Of a DNA stretch of 64,000 nt, positions 44,087 through 53,182 are shown piece after piece. Numbering within the stretch: position 1 is the first letter of the stretch; each line of letters begins with the position of its first letter. The position numbers and the translations under genes are program-made. The notes under the pieces are model-generated. The model searched no databases. It saw nothing but the letters and a program-made list of their open reading frames with translations, and had not been told where the DNA came from. Source of the DNA: Deltaproteobacteria bacterium (GTDB taxonomy: Bacteria > Myxococcota > Kuafuiibacteriia > Kuafuiibacteriales > Kuafuiibacteriaceae); NCBI GenBank assembly GCA_016713425.1, contig JADJPE010000005.1, forward strand, positions 1,054,001 through 1,118,000. The letters run 5' to 3'.

Positions 44087-46345
44087 TCAGTTCACCGCCG
44101 AAAAGCCGCGCTTTCTAAGAAGCGCGGCGACGCTCGGATCGCGACCTCTGAAGCTTCGGTAGGCCTCGCTCCGATCGGTCGAGTTCCCGGGCGCCAAGAT
44201 GAATTGACGCAGCTTTTCGGCGGTGTCTCGATCGAACACATTTCCGGCCTCAGCAAAGGCCTCCCGCGTGTCGGCGTCCATCACCTCCGACCAAAGATAG
44301 CTGTAGTAGCCGGCGGAGTAGGCGTCGCTCGTGAAGAGGTGGTTGAACTGCGGGAGCCGATGGCGCATCGCGACTTCCTTCGGCGCCCCCATCTTCTCGA
44401 GCGTTTCGCGCTCGAATGCGTCCGGGTCGACCTTCCCATCGGCCCGCGTATGGAGCGCCATGTCCACGATCGCCGCCGAGAGATACTCGACCGTTTCGTA
44501 ACCTTGGTTGAACTTGCTCGAGGCTTCGATCTTGTCGAGCAACGATTGAGGCATCGGCTTCTTCGTCTTGTAGTGGGTCGCGAAGCGATCGAGCACCGGG
44601 CGGGTCAGCACCCACATCTCGTGGACTTGGGACGGATACTCGACAAAGTCGCGCGGCGTGCTCGCGAGACCTGGGTAGTTCACCCTCGAGAGCAGCGAGT
44701 GAAGCGCGTGGCCGAACTCATGGAAGAGCGTTCGCGCATCATCGAGGGAGATCAACACAGGCTCCCCCGGTGCACCTTTGACGAAGTTGTTGTTGTTCGA
44801 GGTCAACGGTTTGATCACCGTCCCCGTGAACGCCTCATGACCTCGATAAGTCGAAGCCCACGCGCCCGATCGCTTCGCAGGGCGCGCGAAGTAGTCGCCA
44901 TAGAACAAACCAACGAGCGATCCATCCGCCTTGTTCTTGACTTCGAAGACCCGGACCTCCGGGTGAAAGGCGGGCACCCGCCCCGTGATCTCATGAAACG
45001 TCAGCCCGTAGAGTTCCTCAGCCATCCAAAAGGCCGCATCGATCATTCGATTGAGCTCGAAGTACGGCCGAAGCTCGTTCTGATCGAGCGCGTACTTGGC
45101 CTTGCGCACCTTCTCCGCGTAGAACAAATAGTCCCACGGCGCGATCGTGATCGTCGTGCCTTCCTTCTTGGCGATGGCCTGCATGTCCTTCACCTCTTCG
45201 CGAACCCGCGCGACGGCCGCCGGCCACACCTTCTGCATCAACGACGAGGCCTTCGCTGGATCGATCGCCATCGTGTCCGCCATGCGCCAATGGGCGTGCG
45301 ACGCATAGCCGAGCAACTTCGCGCGCTCGGCGCGAAGGGCTACGATGCGCGCGATCGTCTCGTTCGTGTCGTTCTCACCGCCGTTGTCGCCCCGGTTCTT
45401 GAAGGCTTTCCATACGCGCTCCCGGAGATCGCGCCGCGAAGAGAATGTGAGGAACGGGTCGACACTCGAGCGGGTGTTCACGACGACCCACTTGCCGGAA
45501 AGACCTCGCTCCTCGGCCGCACTCTGGTAGGACGCGCGGAGAGCCTCCGGCAAACCAGCCAAGTCCTTCGATCCATCGAGAACGACCCAGGTGTTTTCGT
45601 CGGAGAGCACCTTGTTGCCAAAGTCGGTAAATAGCCGCGCAAGCGTCTGGTTGATCTGCCCGAGCTTGGACTTCCCCTCGGCGGATAGCTTCGCGCCTCG
45701 CCTCACGGCCTGGTCGTATCGACGCTCGACGAGACGTTGCTGCTCAGGGGTCAGGTCCGCTGAGGCACGCGCCTCATACACCGCAGCAATACGGGCGAAG
45801 AGCTTCTCGTTGAAGACGATGTCGTCGTATGCCGCAGTGATCTTGGGTGCCCACGCTTCGTCGACCGCTTGCACCTCGGGCGTGTTCAAATTGCCCGTCA
45901 GCACACCGAACAACACCTCGGCTCGGTCCTGGTGGCGCCCAGCGTTCTCGAGCGCCTCCACGGTATTCGCGAATGTCGGAGGCTCCGGGTTCTCGGCAAT
46001 CGCCGAAATCTCGGCCTGAAGCAGCGCAAGACCCTTCTCGAACGCGCCCGGGAATCGCTCGGCCGCTACCAAATTCCAGGGCGGAACACCACCATATTCA
46101 CCTGGCCATGGCGCAAGAAGCGGATCTTGGTCGGCAACTGTTCGAAGTTCGTCCACGCGGGCGAGCATACGCGCGTATTCGGCTTCGCTCGACGTCTTAT
46201 CGACGCCAAGCGTCGCGGAGGCGGTGGCCGACGTCCCTTGCGCGCCTTCGCTGGGTTGCGGCTGCTGTGCGGCGCAGCTCGCAAGCTCGAGGGATACGCC
46301 CAAAGCGGCACCCGCAATCAGGAAATTTCTCGGCAATTTCATCAT
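44087..46345 (-). CDS. M3-family zinc oligopeptidase, lipoprotein
   Basis: About 752 residues. The N-terminus is a lipoprotein signal (lipobox LELASC). The C-terminal half carries LFHEFGHALHSLLS with the HExxH zinc motif and a downstream RDFVEYPSQVHE segment giving the third ligand. The overall length and layout match Dcp/oligopeptidase A-like M3 enzymes. It cleaves short peptides, here in the envelope. The ATG pair at 46340-46345 gives the signal peptide. It is convergent with the barrel gene. Confidence 0.93.
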   Translation of the reverse strand: MMKLPRNFLIAGAALGVSLELASCAAQQPQPSEGAQGTSATASATLGVDKTSSEAEYARMLARVDELRTVADQDPLLAPWPGEYGGVPPWNLVAAERFPGAFEKGLALLQAEISAIAENPEPPTFANTVEALENAGRHQDRAEVLFGVLTGNLNTPEVQAVDEAWAPKITAAYDDIVFNEKLFARIAAVYEARASADLTPEQQRLVERRYDQAVRRGAKLSAEGKSKLGQINQTLARLFTDFGNKVLSDENTWVVLDGSKDLAGLPEALRASYQSAAEERGLSGKWVVVNTRSSVDPFLTFSSRRDLRERVWKAFKNRGDNGGENDTNETIARIVALRAERAKLLGYASHAHWRMADTMAIDPAKASSLMQKVWPAAVARVREEVKDMQAIAKKEGTTITIAPWDYLFYAEKVRKAKYALDQNELRPYFELNRMIDAAFWMAEELYGLTFHEITGRVPAFHPEVRVFEVKNKADGSLVGLFYGDYFARPAKRSGAWASTYRGHEAFTGTVIKPLTSNNNNFVKGAPGEPVLISLDDARTLFHEFGHALHSLLSRVNYPGLASTPRDFVEYPSQVHEMWVLTRPVLDRFATHYKTKKPMPQSLLDKIEASSKFNQGYETVEYLSAAIVDMALHTRADGKVDPDAFERETLEKMGAPKEVAMRHRLPQFNHLFTSDAYSAGYYSYLWSEVMDADTREAFAEAGNVFDRDTAEKLRQFILAPGNSTDRSEAYRSFRGRDPSVAALLRKRGFSAVN

Positions 46346-46406
46346 GTCCCAGAGCGCATAGCTCAGCGCACCGTCGAAGATCAACGAGCCAGTCCACTTT
46401 CAACCC

Positions 46407-47588
46407 TCACCCGTGCGTCGATCCCCGTGAGCCGGTGATCCCAGGATCTCGTGATTCCCGCAGGCCCCTTCGCCCGTCCTCGCCGACCGATTCGCGCCCG
46501 AGACCCGACTCGAGACGCGACTCGAGACCCGACTCGAGGCCCTGAGCCGTGTGTGGATCGCTGGCGACCGCCACGCGGCTCTTCCCTAGGCGCTTCGCGC
46601 TGAGAAGCGCGCGGTCCGCACGATCGAGCAGCGTTTCCGGAGAGTCAGCGAAGGACAGCGCGGCGATGCCAATACTGATCTCGCCTAACCCGGCGCCGCG
46701 AATTGCGCATCGAAGGCGCCCCGCCAAACGCTCGGCCTCCAAAAGGTCTGTCTCCGGCGCAACGACGACGAACTCATCTCCACCCCACCGTGCAAGCGCG
46801 TCCGTCGCGCGCAGCCCTTGCTGAATCCGCTGGGCGATCGATCGCAGCACGCAGTCGCCGTGAGCATGACCCAGCGCATCGTTGATGCTCTTGAAATCGT
46901 CGAGATCGAGCATCAGCAGCGAAAGCTCACGCCGATGGCGCCGGGCGCGCGCCATCTCTCGACAGAGAGTCTCGATGAGACGTCGCCGGTTGCCTATCCC
47001 TGTCAAGAGATCGGTGGTCGCGATGGTTTCGAGACGGGCAAGCGCCTCCGTCAGATGAAACGTTCGTTCCTGAACGAGCTCCTCGAGCCGTTCTCGCTGC
47101 CTTGCAAGCTCACGCTCGAGCAAGACACTCGCGCTTATGTCTCGACACGACTCAACGATACAAGCAACGCGCCCTTCGTCGTCGAACACGGGCGCGGCAT
47201 GCACGTCGACCCAGATCTCATGACCGTCCGCGCCGAAGTGGCGATGAACCGTCCGCGCGCTCTTCCCCGTGTCCACGACCGCCTTGAGCGGACAGCAATG
47301 ATCTATGCCGTCACAAGGCGTAAGGCGGCGGTGGCTGATCTCGTGACAACGCGGAGCAGATGCCGCACAGCAACCCGGAGGCAACACGGCGAGCCTCTTC
47401 GGCTCGGGCAACCCCGCTTGCAGACGGGCGGCGGCATTCGCAAAAAGCACCGAGTAGTCGAGGTCGACGATGACAGTGGGATCGGGAAGTGCATCGAGCA
47501 CCCGATACTCAAAGGATTCAGGTTGTGGTTTCAAGAACGATCCCCCTTTCGTTCCATGCCCCTCCAACCTACTCCAGTCAAAGCTCAT
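46407..47588 (-). CDS. Diguanylate cyclase with Cys-rich PAS domain
   Basis: 393 residues. A PAS-like domain (~25-150) contains a Cys/His-dense stretch: PPGCC (Cys73-74), CHEISH (81-86), PCDGIDHCCPL (Cys92, 98, 99). A short coiled coil (~155-185) leads to the GGDEF domain with LLTGIGNRRRL, LDLDDFKSINDALGHAHGD and RWGGDEF. An RATD inhibitory-site motif lies five residues before GGDEF. It should make cyclic di-GMP under redox or metal control and be product-inhibited. A strong AAGGGGGG site precedes the ATG. The C-terminal tail is a low-complexity LESGLESR repeat. Confidence 0.92.
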   Translation of the reverse strand: MSFDWSRLEGHGTKGGSFLKPQPESFEYRVLDALPDPTVIVDLDYSVLFANAAARLQAGLPEPKRLAVLPPGCCAASAPRCHEISHRRLTPCDGIDHCCPLKAVVDTGKSARTVHRHFGADGHEIWVDVHAAPVFDDEGRVACIVESCRDISASVLLERELARQRERLEELVQERTFHLTEALARLETIATTDLLTGIGNRRRLIETLCREMARARRHRRELSLLMLDLDDFKSINDALGHAHGDCVLRSIAQRIQQGLRATDALARWGGDEFVVVAPETDLLEAERLAGRLRCAIRGAGLGEISIGIAALSFADSPETLLDRADRALLSAKRLGKSRVAVASDPHTAQGLESGLESRLESGLGRESVGEDGRRGLRESRDPGITGSRGSTHG

Positions 47589-47704
47589 TCGTCAGACCCC
47601 CCTTGGGTCAGCATGACATCTGCAACCCTCGCCCACAGAAGCGGAGAAATAGTCCGTGCCCATCGGCCGTTGCTGTGTCTAGAATCGAGCGTTTCCAGAC
47701 CGCG

Positions 47705-48421
47705 ATGACCCAAACCAAAGCCCTATACGATCGAACCCACCTGGGCCAATTCGGCCAAATCGCGCGAGGCAACAAGGCCTTGGCCAGCAAGTTCTTCGAG
47801 TATTACGGAGAAGTGTTCGGCCCAGGCCTCCTCGCCCCTCGCGAGAAGTCGCTTTGCGCCCTCGCCGTAGCCCACGCCGTACAATGCCCGTATTGCATCG
47901 ATGCTTACACGAGCAGCAGTCTCGCCAACGGATCCGATCTCGAGGAGATGACGGAGGCCATTCACGTCGCGGCCGTCGTACGCGGTGGATCGGTCATGCT
48001 CTACGGCATGCAGATGGTCGGGCAAGCGGCAAAGCTCGAGTTGAGGGCCACCGAGATACCCGTTTCCGACGGATACTTTTCGCCTCTCCATCCACCAATG
48101 CGCGACGAATTCGGAAATATTGTCGAAAAGTTAGGTGAGCAATGGGCCAAGTACGAGTCCTCGTCGCTCGCCGACGGTGCGCTCGACGCAACCACGAAGA
48201 ACCTGATCGCGCTCGCTGTCGCACACGCCGTGCAGTGCCCATACAGTATCGAGCTGCATACCCGACGCGCCGTCGAGTTGAGTCTCGGACTTGAAAGCAT
48301 GACGGAGGCGGTTCATATCGGCGCCGCGATCCGGGCCGGGGCTGCCCTCGTGCACGGTGTCCAGATGCTCGAAGCGTACGACTGCGCACGGGCTCAGACC
48401 ACCGAGAGCCACGAACCGTAG
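47705..48421 (+). CDS. Peroxidase-like AhpD/CMD-fold protein of the arsenosugar type
   Basis: 238 residues made of two similar halves. Each contains ALAVAHAVQCPY: the first continues CPYCIDAYT with the redox CxxC pair (Cys61, Cys64), the second CPYSIELHT with only one Cys. This is the two-domain carboxymuconolactone-decarboxylase/AhpD-like form found next to ArsS in arsenosugar loci. The following arsS gene starts 42 bp later, after a 16-bp direct repeat. It probably carries a disulfide redox step; the exact reaction is not established. Confidence 0.9.
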   Translation: MTQTKALYDRTHLGQFGQIARGNKALASKFFEYYGEVFGPGLLAPREKSLCALAVAHAVQCPYCIDAYTSSSLANGSDLEEMTEAIHVAAVVRGGSVMLYGMQMVGQAAKLELRATEIPVSDGYFSPLHPPMRDEFGNIVEKLGEQWAKYESSSLADGALDATTKNLIALAVAHAVQCPYSIELHTRRAVELSLGLESMTEAVHIGAAIRAGAALVHGVQMLEAYDCARAQTTESHEP

Positions 48422-48450
48422 CTTGTTGCATTCGTAGCTTGTTGAATTCG
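48418..48450. repeat. 16-bp direct repeat between peroxidase-like gene and arsS
   Basis: CGTAGCTTGTTGCATT and CGTAGCTTGTTGAATT are adjoining near-identical copies in the 42-bp gap, followed by the GGAGG site of arsS. It may tune the spacing or act as a short regulatory site. Confidence 0.6.
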
Positions 48451-48463
48451 ACGGAGGACGCCT

Positions 48464-49618
48464 GTGACTGCCCTGCCCACACGCCCAAGCAACCCCGAGG
48501 CTCCGAGCAAGGTCGAGACGCCGCGCGACCTCGCGAAGCCGACCGGCCAGCCGATCCGGCGCCGAAACCTGAGCTTGAAAGCAGAGAACGCCTCGCTCGC
48601 CCCTCCAAGCGTGCAGTTGCGTGTGCTCGGAGACGTCATGGTCGGCGGGGAGCATCCCAACTTCGACGCAAAGCTCAGGAGCGCGGGGTGGGCAACGCTG
48701 GAACGCGCGCCGCTCGAGGTCTTCCAGATCAACCTCGGCAAGCTCTGCAACATGACTTGCCGCCACTGCCATGTCGACGCTGGACCCGACCGCACCGAAG
48801 AGGTCATGAGCCGCGAAACCATCGATGCCTGTCTTCGGGCGCTCGATCGAACCTCGGCGCACACGGTCGACCTGACGGGCGGTGCCCCCGAGCTGAACCC
48901 ACACTTTCGCGACTTGGTCGATGAAGCGGTCGCCCGAAGAAAGCACGTCATCGACCGCTGCAATCTGACGATCCTCCTCACGCGGCAAGGACAAGACCTG
49001 CCGGCTTGGCTGGGCGCACGCGGCGTCGAGGTCGTCTCTTCGCTCCCCCATTCGGGGCGTCGGCACACCGACCAGCAGCGAGGCGACGGCACGTTCGAAA
49101 AATCCATCGAGGCCATGCGCCGGCTCAACGAAGCCGGCTACGGGCAAGGCGATCCCCGTCGAGTCCTGACCCTGATGGCCAACGCCTCCGGCGCTTTCCT
49201 CCTCAAGAACGCGGCCGACCAAGAGGCAGAATGGAAGTCCACGCTCAAACGTCGCTACGGCGTCACGTTCGACCGGCGGATCGTGCTCAACAACATGCCG
49301 ATCGCGCGCTTCCTCGAATCGCTCGTCGAAACGGGGAGCCTCACGCCCTACATGGAGACGTTGGTTCGCGCGTTCAACCCGGCGACCATCGGCCAGCTCA
49401 TGTGCCGCAACACACTCTCGATTTCGTGGGACGGCTTCGTCTACGACTGTGATTTCAACCAGATGCTCGATCTGAAGGTGGCAGGCCGAGAAGGCATGCC
49501 CCAGCGCATCGAAGACTTCGATCCGGAGGCCTTTACGGCTCAGCGCGTCCGAACCGCCCCGCATTGCTTTGGATGCACGGCGGGTGCGGGCAGCTCCTGC
49601 GGCGGCGCGACATCCTAG
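48464..49618 (+). CDS. arsS: Radical SAM protein of arsenosugar biosynthesis
   Basis: 384 residues from a GTG with GGAGG upstream. The radical SAM cluster motif is LCNMTCRHC (Cys95, 99, 102), followed by HVDAGPDRTEEVMSR and TGGAPELN, as in ArsS. The C-terminal domain has CRNTLSISWDGFVYDCDFNQ and ends in a Cys-rich CFGCTAGAGSSCGG segment. In characterised loci ArsS adds a 5-deoxyadenosyl group to dimethylated arsenic to make arsenosugars. No arsM methyltransferase or ars resistance gene is in this window. Some family members are selenoproteins, but here these positions are ordinary Cys codons. Confidence 0.93.
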   Translation: MTALPTRPSNPEAPSKVETPRDLAKPTGQPIRRRNLSLKAENASLAPPSVQLRVLGDVMVGGEHPNFDAKLRSAGWATLERAPLEVFQINLGKLCNMTCRHCHVDAGPDRTEEVMSRETIDACLRALDRTSAHTVDLTGGAPELNPHFRDLVDEAVARRKHVIDRCNLTILLTRQGQDLPAWLGARGVEVVSSLPHSGRRHTDQQRGDGTFEKSIEAMRRLNEAGYGQGDPRRVLTLMANASGAFLLKNAADQEAEWKSTLKRRYGVTFDRRIVLNNMPIARFLESLVETGSLTPYMETLVRAFNPATIGQLMCRNTLSISWDGFVYDCDFNQMLDLKVAGREGMPQRIEDFDPEAFTAQRVRTAPHCFGCTAGAGSSCGGATS

Positions 49619-49625
49619 AGGAACG

Positions 49626-51722
49626 TCAGTCGACGCCGTGCATCCACTGCCGGAGGAGTGGAGAGAGCACGAACAGCAGGCACGCAGAGACGGCGGCCGC
49701 GATGCCGATCTTCCCGAAGACCTCGCCATAGACGCCGATCGTTTCGGCCGGAATCGGAATGGATAAGCCGCTCGCGCCTCCGCTGCCATGGCCGACGCCC
49801 GTGAACGTCGCAATGATCGCGGCCAAGTAGTTCGAGAAGGCGGTCGCAAGGAACCATGCACCCATCACGGTCGAAACCATCCGCTCGGGGGCGAGTTTCG
49901 TGACCATAGAGAGACCAACGGGCGACAAACACAGCTCGCCCGTCGTCTGCAACAAATAGCCAAGCAAGAGCCATCCCACCGTCGTCATGCCACGGGCATC
50001 GGCACCACGCGCAGCCATCCAGAACGCACCAAACCCTAGGCCGAGCTGAAGGAGACCGAGCGAGAACTTCACCGGCGTGCTCGGCTCGAAGCCACGCGCA
50101 GCGAGGAACACCCACAACGCGGTGAACACGAGGCCAAAGATGATGATGTAGATCGGGTTGGCGGCCTGGATGAGCGAGGCGGGGAGCTCGGCTTCGCCGA
50201 TCCCCATCCCGACGTGCGCAGCCGTCGGGACCATCGTAACCTTCGTCGCCTCAGCGGCCGCAGCGAGCTTTCCTTTGTCCGCCGCCGCGGCAAGGCGCGC
50301 TTCGTTCTCAATGGTTCGCAATGTATCGAGCAGATCGATGGTCATTACGCGCTGGCCACGCTGAAGCGCTTCGACCGTCATGGGGCCGAGCTTCGCAGCT
50401 TCTTCGGAGAGCCCCCGCTCGAGCAGCGCGACGGCATCCTTCGCTTCACCTTCGGCCTCCGCTTTCTTGGCGGCGGCCCGCGCTGCTTCGGCCTTTTGCC
50501 CGTAGATCTCGACGACTCGTTTGGCGATCGCCTCCGACGAGATCGGAATCGAGTAGCCAAGCTGCTCTTGAGAAACATCGAACTCAATCGACGTGCCGAC
50601 ATCAGAATCCTGAAGCACGCGCGACTCGGCGACGCGGTCGATGTTGCGATCAGTGAAGTTGTTGACCGAGCTCCCAGCCTGCTCGAAAAACGCCCAGAAC
50701 AGCATGTTGAAGAACAAGAGAACGAGGATGACGAACATCCGCTCCCGTTCGACCTTTGGGGACCGGAGGGCCGAAGTGAAAATGGAAACGAAAGCAACGA
50801 ATCCGAGCGCCGACAACGCAAAGCCCGCCCACTTGTTCGCCTGGACCAGCAAAACGAGGACCGGGATCGAGATCGCCACGCCGATATAGACAGCCATCAG
50901 GTTCGAAATGGGGCCAAAGAACCGCGTCTTGAGTCGGCTGGGATCCTTCGGATCGCCCGCGCCCTCCGGAATGCCTCCGCGGCTGAGCGCGACCGTAGCA
51001 ACCCCCGCCGCGATCACGAGCGCAGCCGCGACGAAGACCTGGACGTAAAGCTGATAGCTCGTCTTGTGAAAAATCAAGAGCTCGGCGGCTGTGCCCAGCG
51101 CGCCCAAGAGGATCATCGCCTGTGCCAAGAGCGTCGGCGCAACGAAGATCGCGACGCCGATCAACATGCCGATCGTCGCGAGACCAAAGCCATAGTGCCA
51201 ACCGTAGACCTCACCGATGTATCCGCAGACAAGCGGCGACATCGCGGCGCCCAAGTTGATGCCCATGTAGAAGATCGTGAAGCCAGAATCGCGCTTCGAG
51301 CTCCCCGGCGGGTACAAGGCGCCGACAATGGTCGATATATTGGGCTTGAAGAAACCGTTGCCGGCGATCAGAAGCGCAAGCGCCGTAAAGAACGCCGTCG
51401 AATGCTCGGCGGTCATCAACAAATGGCCGGCGGCCATGAGAAGACCGCCGATGACCACGGCTCTTCTTGCCCCGAGGAGACGGTCTGCGAGCATTCCACC
51501 GATGAAGGGCGTCGCGTAGACGAGCGCCGTGTACGCGCCGTAAACACCGTAGGCTTGGGTATCGTTGTAGCCTAGAAAACCCTTCAACATGTAGAACACG
51601 AGCAAGGCGCGCATTCCGTAATAGGAAAAGCGCTCCCACATCTCGGCGAAGAAAAGCGTGAAGAGCCCCGCCGGGTGGCCGAACACCGTGGGTGACTTGT
51701 CGGTTTGCGTGGCCGCAGTCAT
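49626..51722 (-). CDS. POT-family proton-dependent peptide transporter with large insert
   Basis: 698 residues, longer than the usual ~500. The ~14-helix core has the family motif AEMWERFSYYGMRALLVFYM (ExxER), then FFKPNISTIVGALY, FFEQAGSSVNNFTDR and GYLLQTTGELCLSPVGLSMVTKL. Between the FEQ helix and the later ANPIYIIIFGLVF helix an extra ~130-residue soluble segment is inserted, with an Ala/Glu/Lys helical part (KAEAARAAAKKAEAEGEA). It imports di- and tripeptides using the proton gradient. The insert could be a cytoplasmic or periplasmic regulatory domain; which side is not certain. Confidence 0.93.
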   Translation of the reverse strand: MTAATQTDKSPTVFGHPAGLFTLFFAEMWERFSYYGMRALLVFYMLKGFLGYNDTQAYGVYGAYTALVYATPFIGGMLADRLLGARRAVVIGGLLMAAGHLLMTAEHSTAFFTALALLIAGNGFFKPNISTIVGALYPPGSSKRDSGFTIFYMGINLGAAMSPLVCGYIGEVYGWHYGFGLATIGMLIGVAIFVAPTLLAQAMILLGALGTAAELLIFHKTSYQLYVQVFVAAALVIAAGVATVALSRGGIPEGAGDPKDPSRLKTRFFGPISNLMAVYIGVAISIPVLVLLVQANKWAGFALSALGFVAFVSIFTSALRSPKVERERMFVILVLLFFNMLFWAFFEQAGSSVNNFTDRNIDRVAESRVLQDSDVGTSIEFDVSQEQLGYSIPISSEAIAKRVVEIYGQKAEAARAAAKKAEAEGEAKDAVALLERGLSEEAAKLGPMTVEALQRGQRVMTIDLLDTLRTIENEARLAAAADKGKLAAAAEATKVTMVPTAAHVGMGIGEAELPASLIQAANPIYIIIFGLVFTALWVFLAARGFEPSTPVKFSLGLLQLGLGFGAFWMAARGADARGMTTVGWLLLGYLLQTTGELCLSPVGLSMVTKLAPERMVSTVMGAWFLATAFSNYLAAIIATFTGVGHGSGGASGLSIPIPAETIGVYGEVFGKIGIAAAVSACLLFVLSPLLRQWMHGVD

Positions 51723-51913
51723 AAGCGCCGGCTATTGGCACGAATGAATGGTTTAGGCACCCACGAAATCGCGCCGAGGCACCCGTCAACAGACCGATTT
51801 CCGAGAGGGCTCCGACCGCTTCGCGGCCCACACGCTGGTGGTCCTGCACCCCGGCCCGCGTTCCGGGCCCGAAAAATTGCGCCCGAACCCCAGACCCCAG
51901 GCTCGAATCGCCG

Positions 51914-51948
51914 GGATCGAACTCCCAGGATCGAACTCCCAGGATCGA
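51914..51948. repeat. 14-bp intergenic tandem repeat GGATCGAACTCCCA
   Basis: About two and a half copies lie in the 291-bp gap between the POT transporter start (51722) and the MscS stop (52014). The rest of the gap is GC-rich sequence in which I see no gene or clear promoter. Confidence 0.7.
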
Positions 51949-52013
51949 TAGAGAGCGGCCTGAGGCCACGGCCCTTAACGGAGGGGGGAGGCAAAGTGTG
52001 CGCCGAGTACGGC

Positions 52014-53162
52014 TCAGCTTGGGATCGCGGCTGGCGTCGTGGATGAGGGAGGGGTCGCGGCGGCCTGGGCTCGTGGGTTGAGGCCGCCTTCGATCTCGGC
52101 GCGCGTCCGAGGCAGACTCTCGGGCCAACGTTTAGAAATGAACGCCACGAGCTTCTCACGAACGAGGCATCGAAGATCCCAGGCCTTGCCCGAGTCGCTC
52201 GCGCTCACCAGCGCACGCAGCGTCATGGTTCGTTCGCTCGTATCGGTCACCTGAAGTCCGCAGACCTTGCGATCCCAGAGGTCAGACGAAGACACGAGAC
52301 GCTCGAGCTCAGCGCGCACCTCATCAACCGAAATCGTGTAGTCGGTGTAGAAGTTCACCGTTCCCAAGATCTCGGCCGACTTGCGCGTCCAGTTCTGAAA
52401 GGGCTTGTCGATGAAGTAGGTGATGGGCACGACCAGGCGCCTCAGATCCCAGATCCGAACCACGACATACGTCAGCGTGATCTCCTCGATCCGACCCCAC
52501 TCGTTCTCGACGATGACCACGTCGTCGATCCGAATCGGCTGAGTGAGCGCGAGCTGAATGCCCGCCAACAGCGTCGCAATGCTTCGCTGAGCCGCAAAAC
52601 CAATCACGATGCCCGCAACTCCGGCCGATGCCAGGAGGCTCAGCCCGAGCTGTCGCACGCGCTCAAACGTCATCAGAATCGACGCGGCAGCGACCAAGAC
52701 AACCACGAAGCCGACGATGTTCTTGAGCGTGCTGATCTGAGTGTGAATGGCGCGCGCCTGCAGATTGTCACCTTGACTGAGATCGAACCGATTCTTGACG
52801 TGCTCCTCGATCGCTCGATTCGCACGAAGAAAAAGCCAAGCGAGGACGATGATGAGAAGAATCGCGTAGACCGATAGAAACGTCTCGCGAAAGGTTGGCG
52901 GAAAATGGATGGCGTGCTGAACCGTTCGGAGCACGATGAGCGGAATGAGCACCGAGAGCGGCTGGCGAAGATGCCGAAGCACCACATCGTCGAGGTTCGT
53001 CGATGTGTGGCGCGCCCAACGCACAACGAGGCGAAGCACCAAGCGAGCTCCGAAATATCCACTCAGAAGAGCACCGAAAAATATGAGCAGGTCTTTGAAG
53101 AGTGTCTCCGGAAGCGCCATGCTTTCGGTGTGGGACGTCATGGCGCCCATGTCAAGACGCAT
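52014..53162 (-). CDS. MscS-family mechanosensitive channel
   Basis: 382 residues. Four hydrophobic segments are visible: LLIFFGALLSGYFGARLVLR, LSVLIPLIVLRTVQHAI, YAILLIIVLAWLFL and GFVVVLVAAASILMTF. They are followed by the pore-type helix LLASAGVAGIVIGFAAQRSIA. The beta and C-terminal domains follow (RIDDVVIVENEWGRIEEITLTY, VVPITYFIDKPFQNW). It opens under membrane tension to release solutes. The ATG at 53162 follows an AGAGG sequence; shorter starts at 53150 or 53120 are possible. A 179-bp near-palindrome lies directly upstream. Confidence 0.93.
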   Translation of the reverse strand: MRLDMGAMTSHTESMALPETLFKDLLIFFGALLSGYFGARLVLRLVVRWARHTSTNLDDVVLRHLRQPLSVLIPLIVLRTVQHAIHFPPTFRETFLSVYAILLIIVLAWLFLRANRAIEEHVKNRFDLSQGDNLQARAIHTQISTLKNIVGFVVVLVAAASILMTFERVRQLGLSLLASAGVAGIVIGFAAQRSIATLLAGIQLALTQPIRIDDVVIVENEWGRIEEITLTYVVVRIWDLRRLVVPITYFIDKPFQNWTRKSAEILGTVNFYTDYTISVDEVRAELERLVSSSDLWDRKVCGLQVTDTSERTMTLRALVSASDSGKAWDLRCLVREKLVAFISKRWPESLPRTRAEIEGGLNPRAQAAATPPSSTTPAAIPS

Positions 53163-53182
53163 CCACCTCTAGGGCTCTGGCT

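Noticed and set aside
43793..45634. 613-codon plus-strand frame across the M3 peptidase gene
   Set aside because: Shadow of the minus-strand peptidase with the HEFGH motif; it also runs through the convergent gap.
47705..49618. Selenocysteine codons in the arsenosugar pair
   Set aside because: The positions that are Sec in some relatives are Cys codons here and no in-frame TGA or SECIS-like stem is needed to explain the genes.
48131..49861. 576-codon minus-strand frame opposite arsS
   Set aside because: arsS has the radical SAM motif and a good ribosome site; the opposite frame is a composition artefact.
50214..51575. 453-codon plus-strand frame opposite the POT transporter
   Set aside because: Very charged Arg/Asp/Glu-rich translation typical of antisense to a membrane protein.
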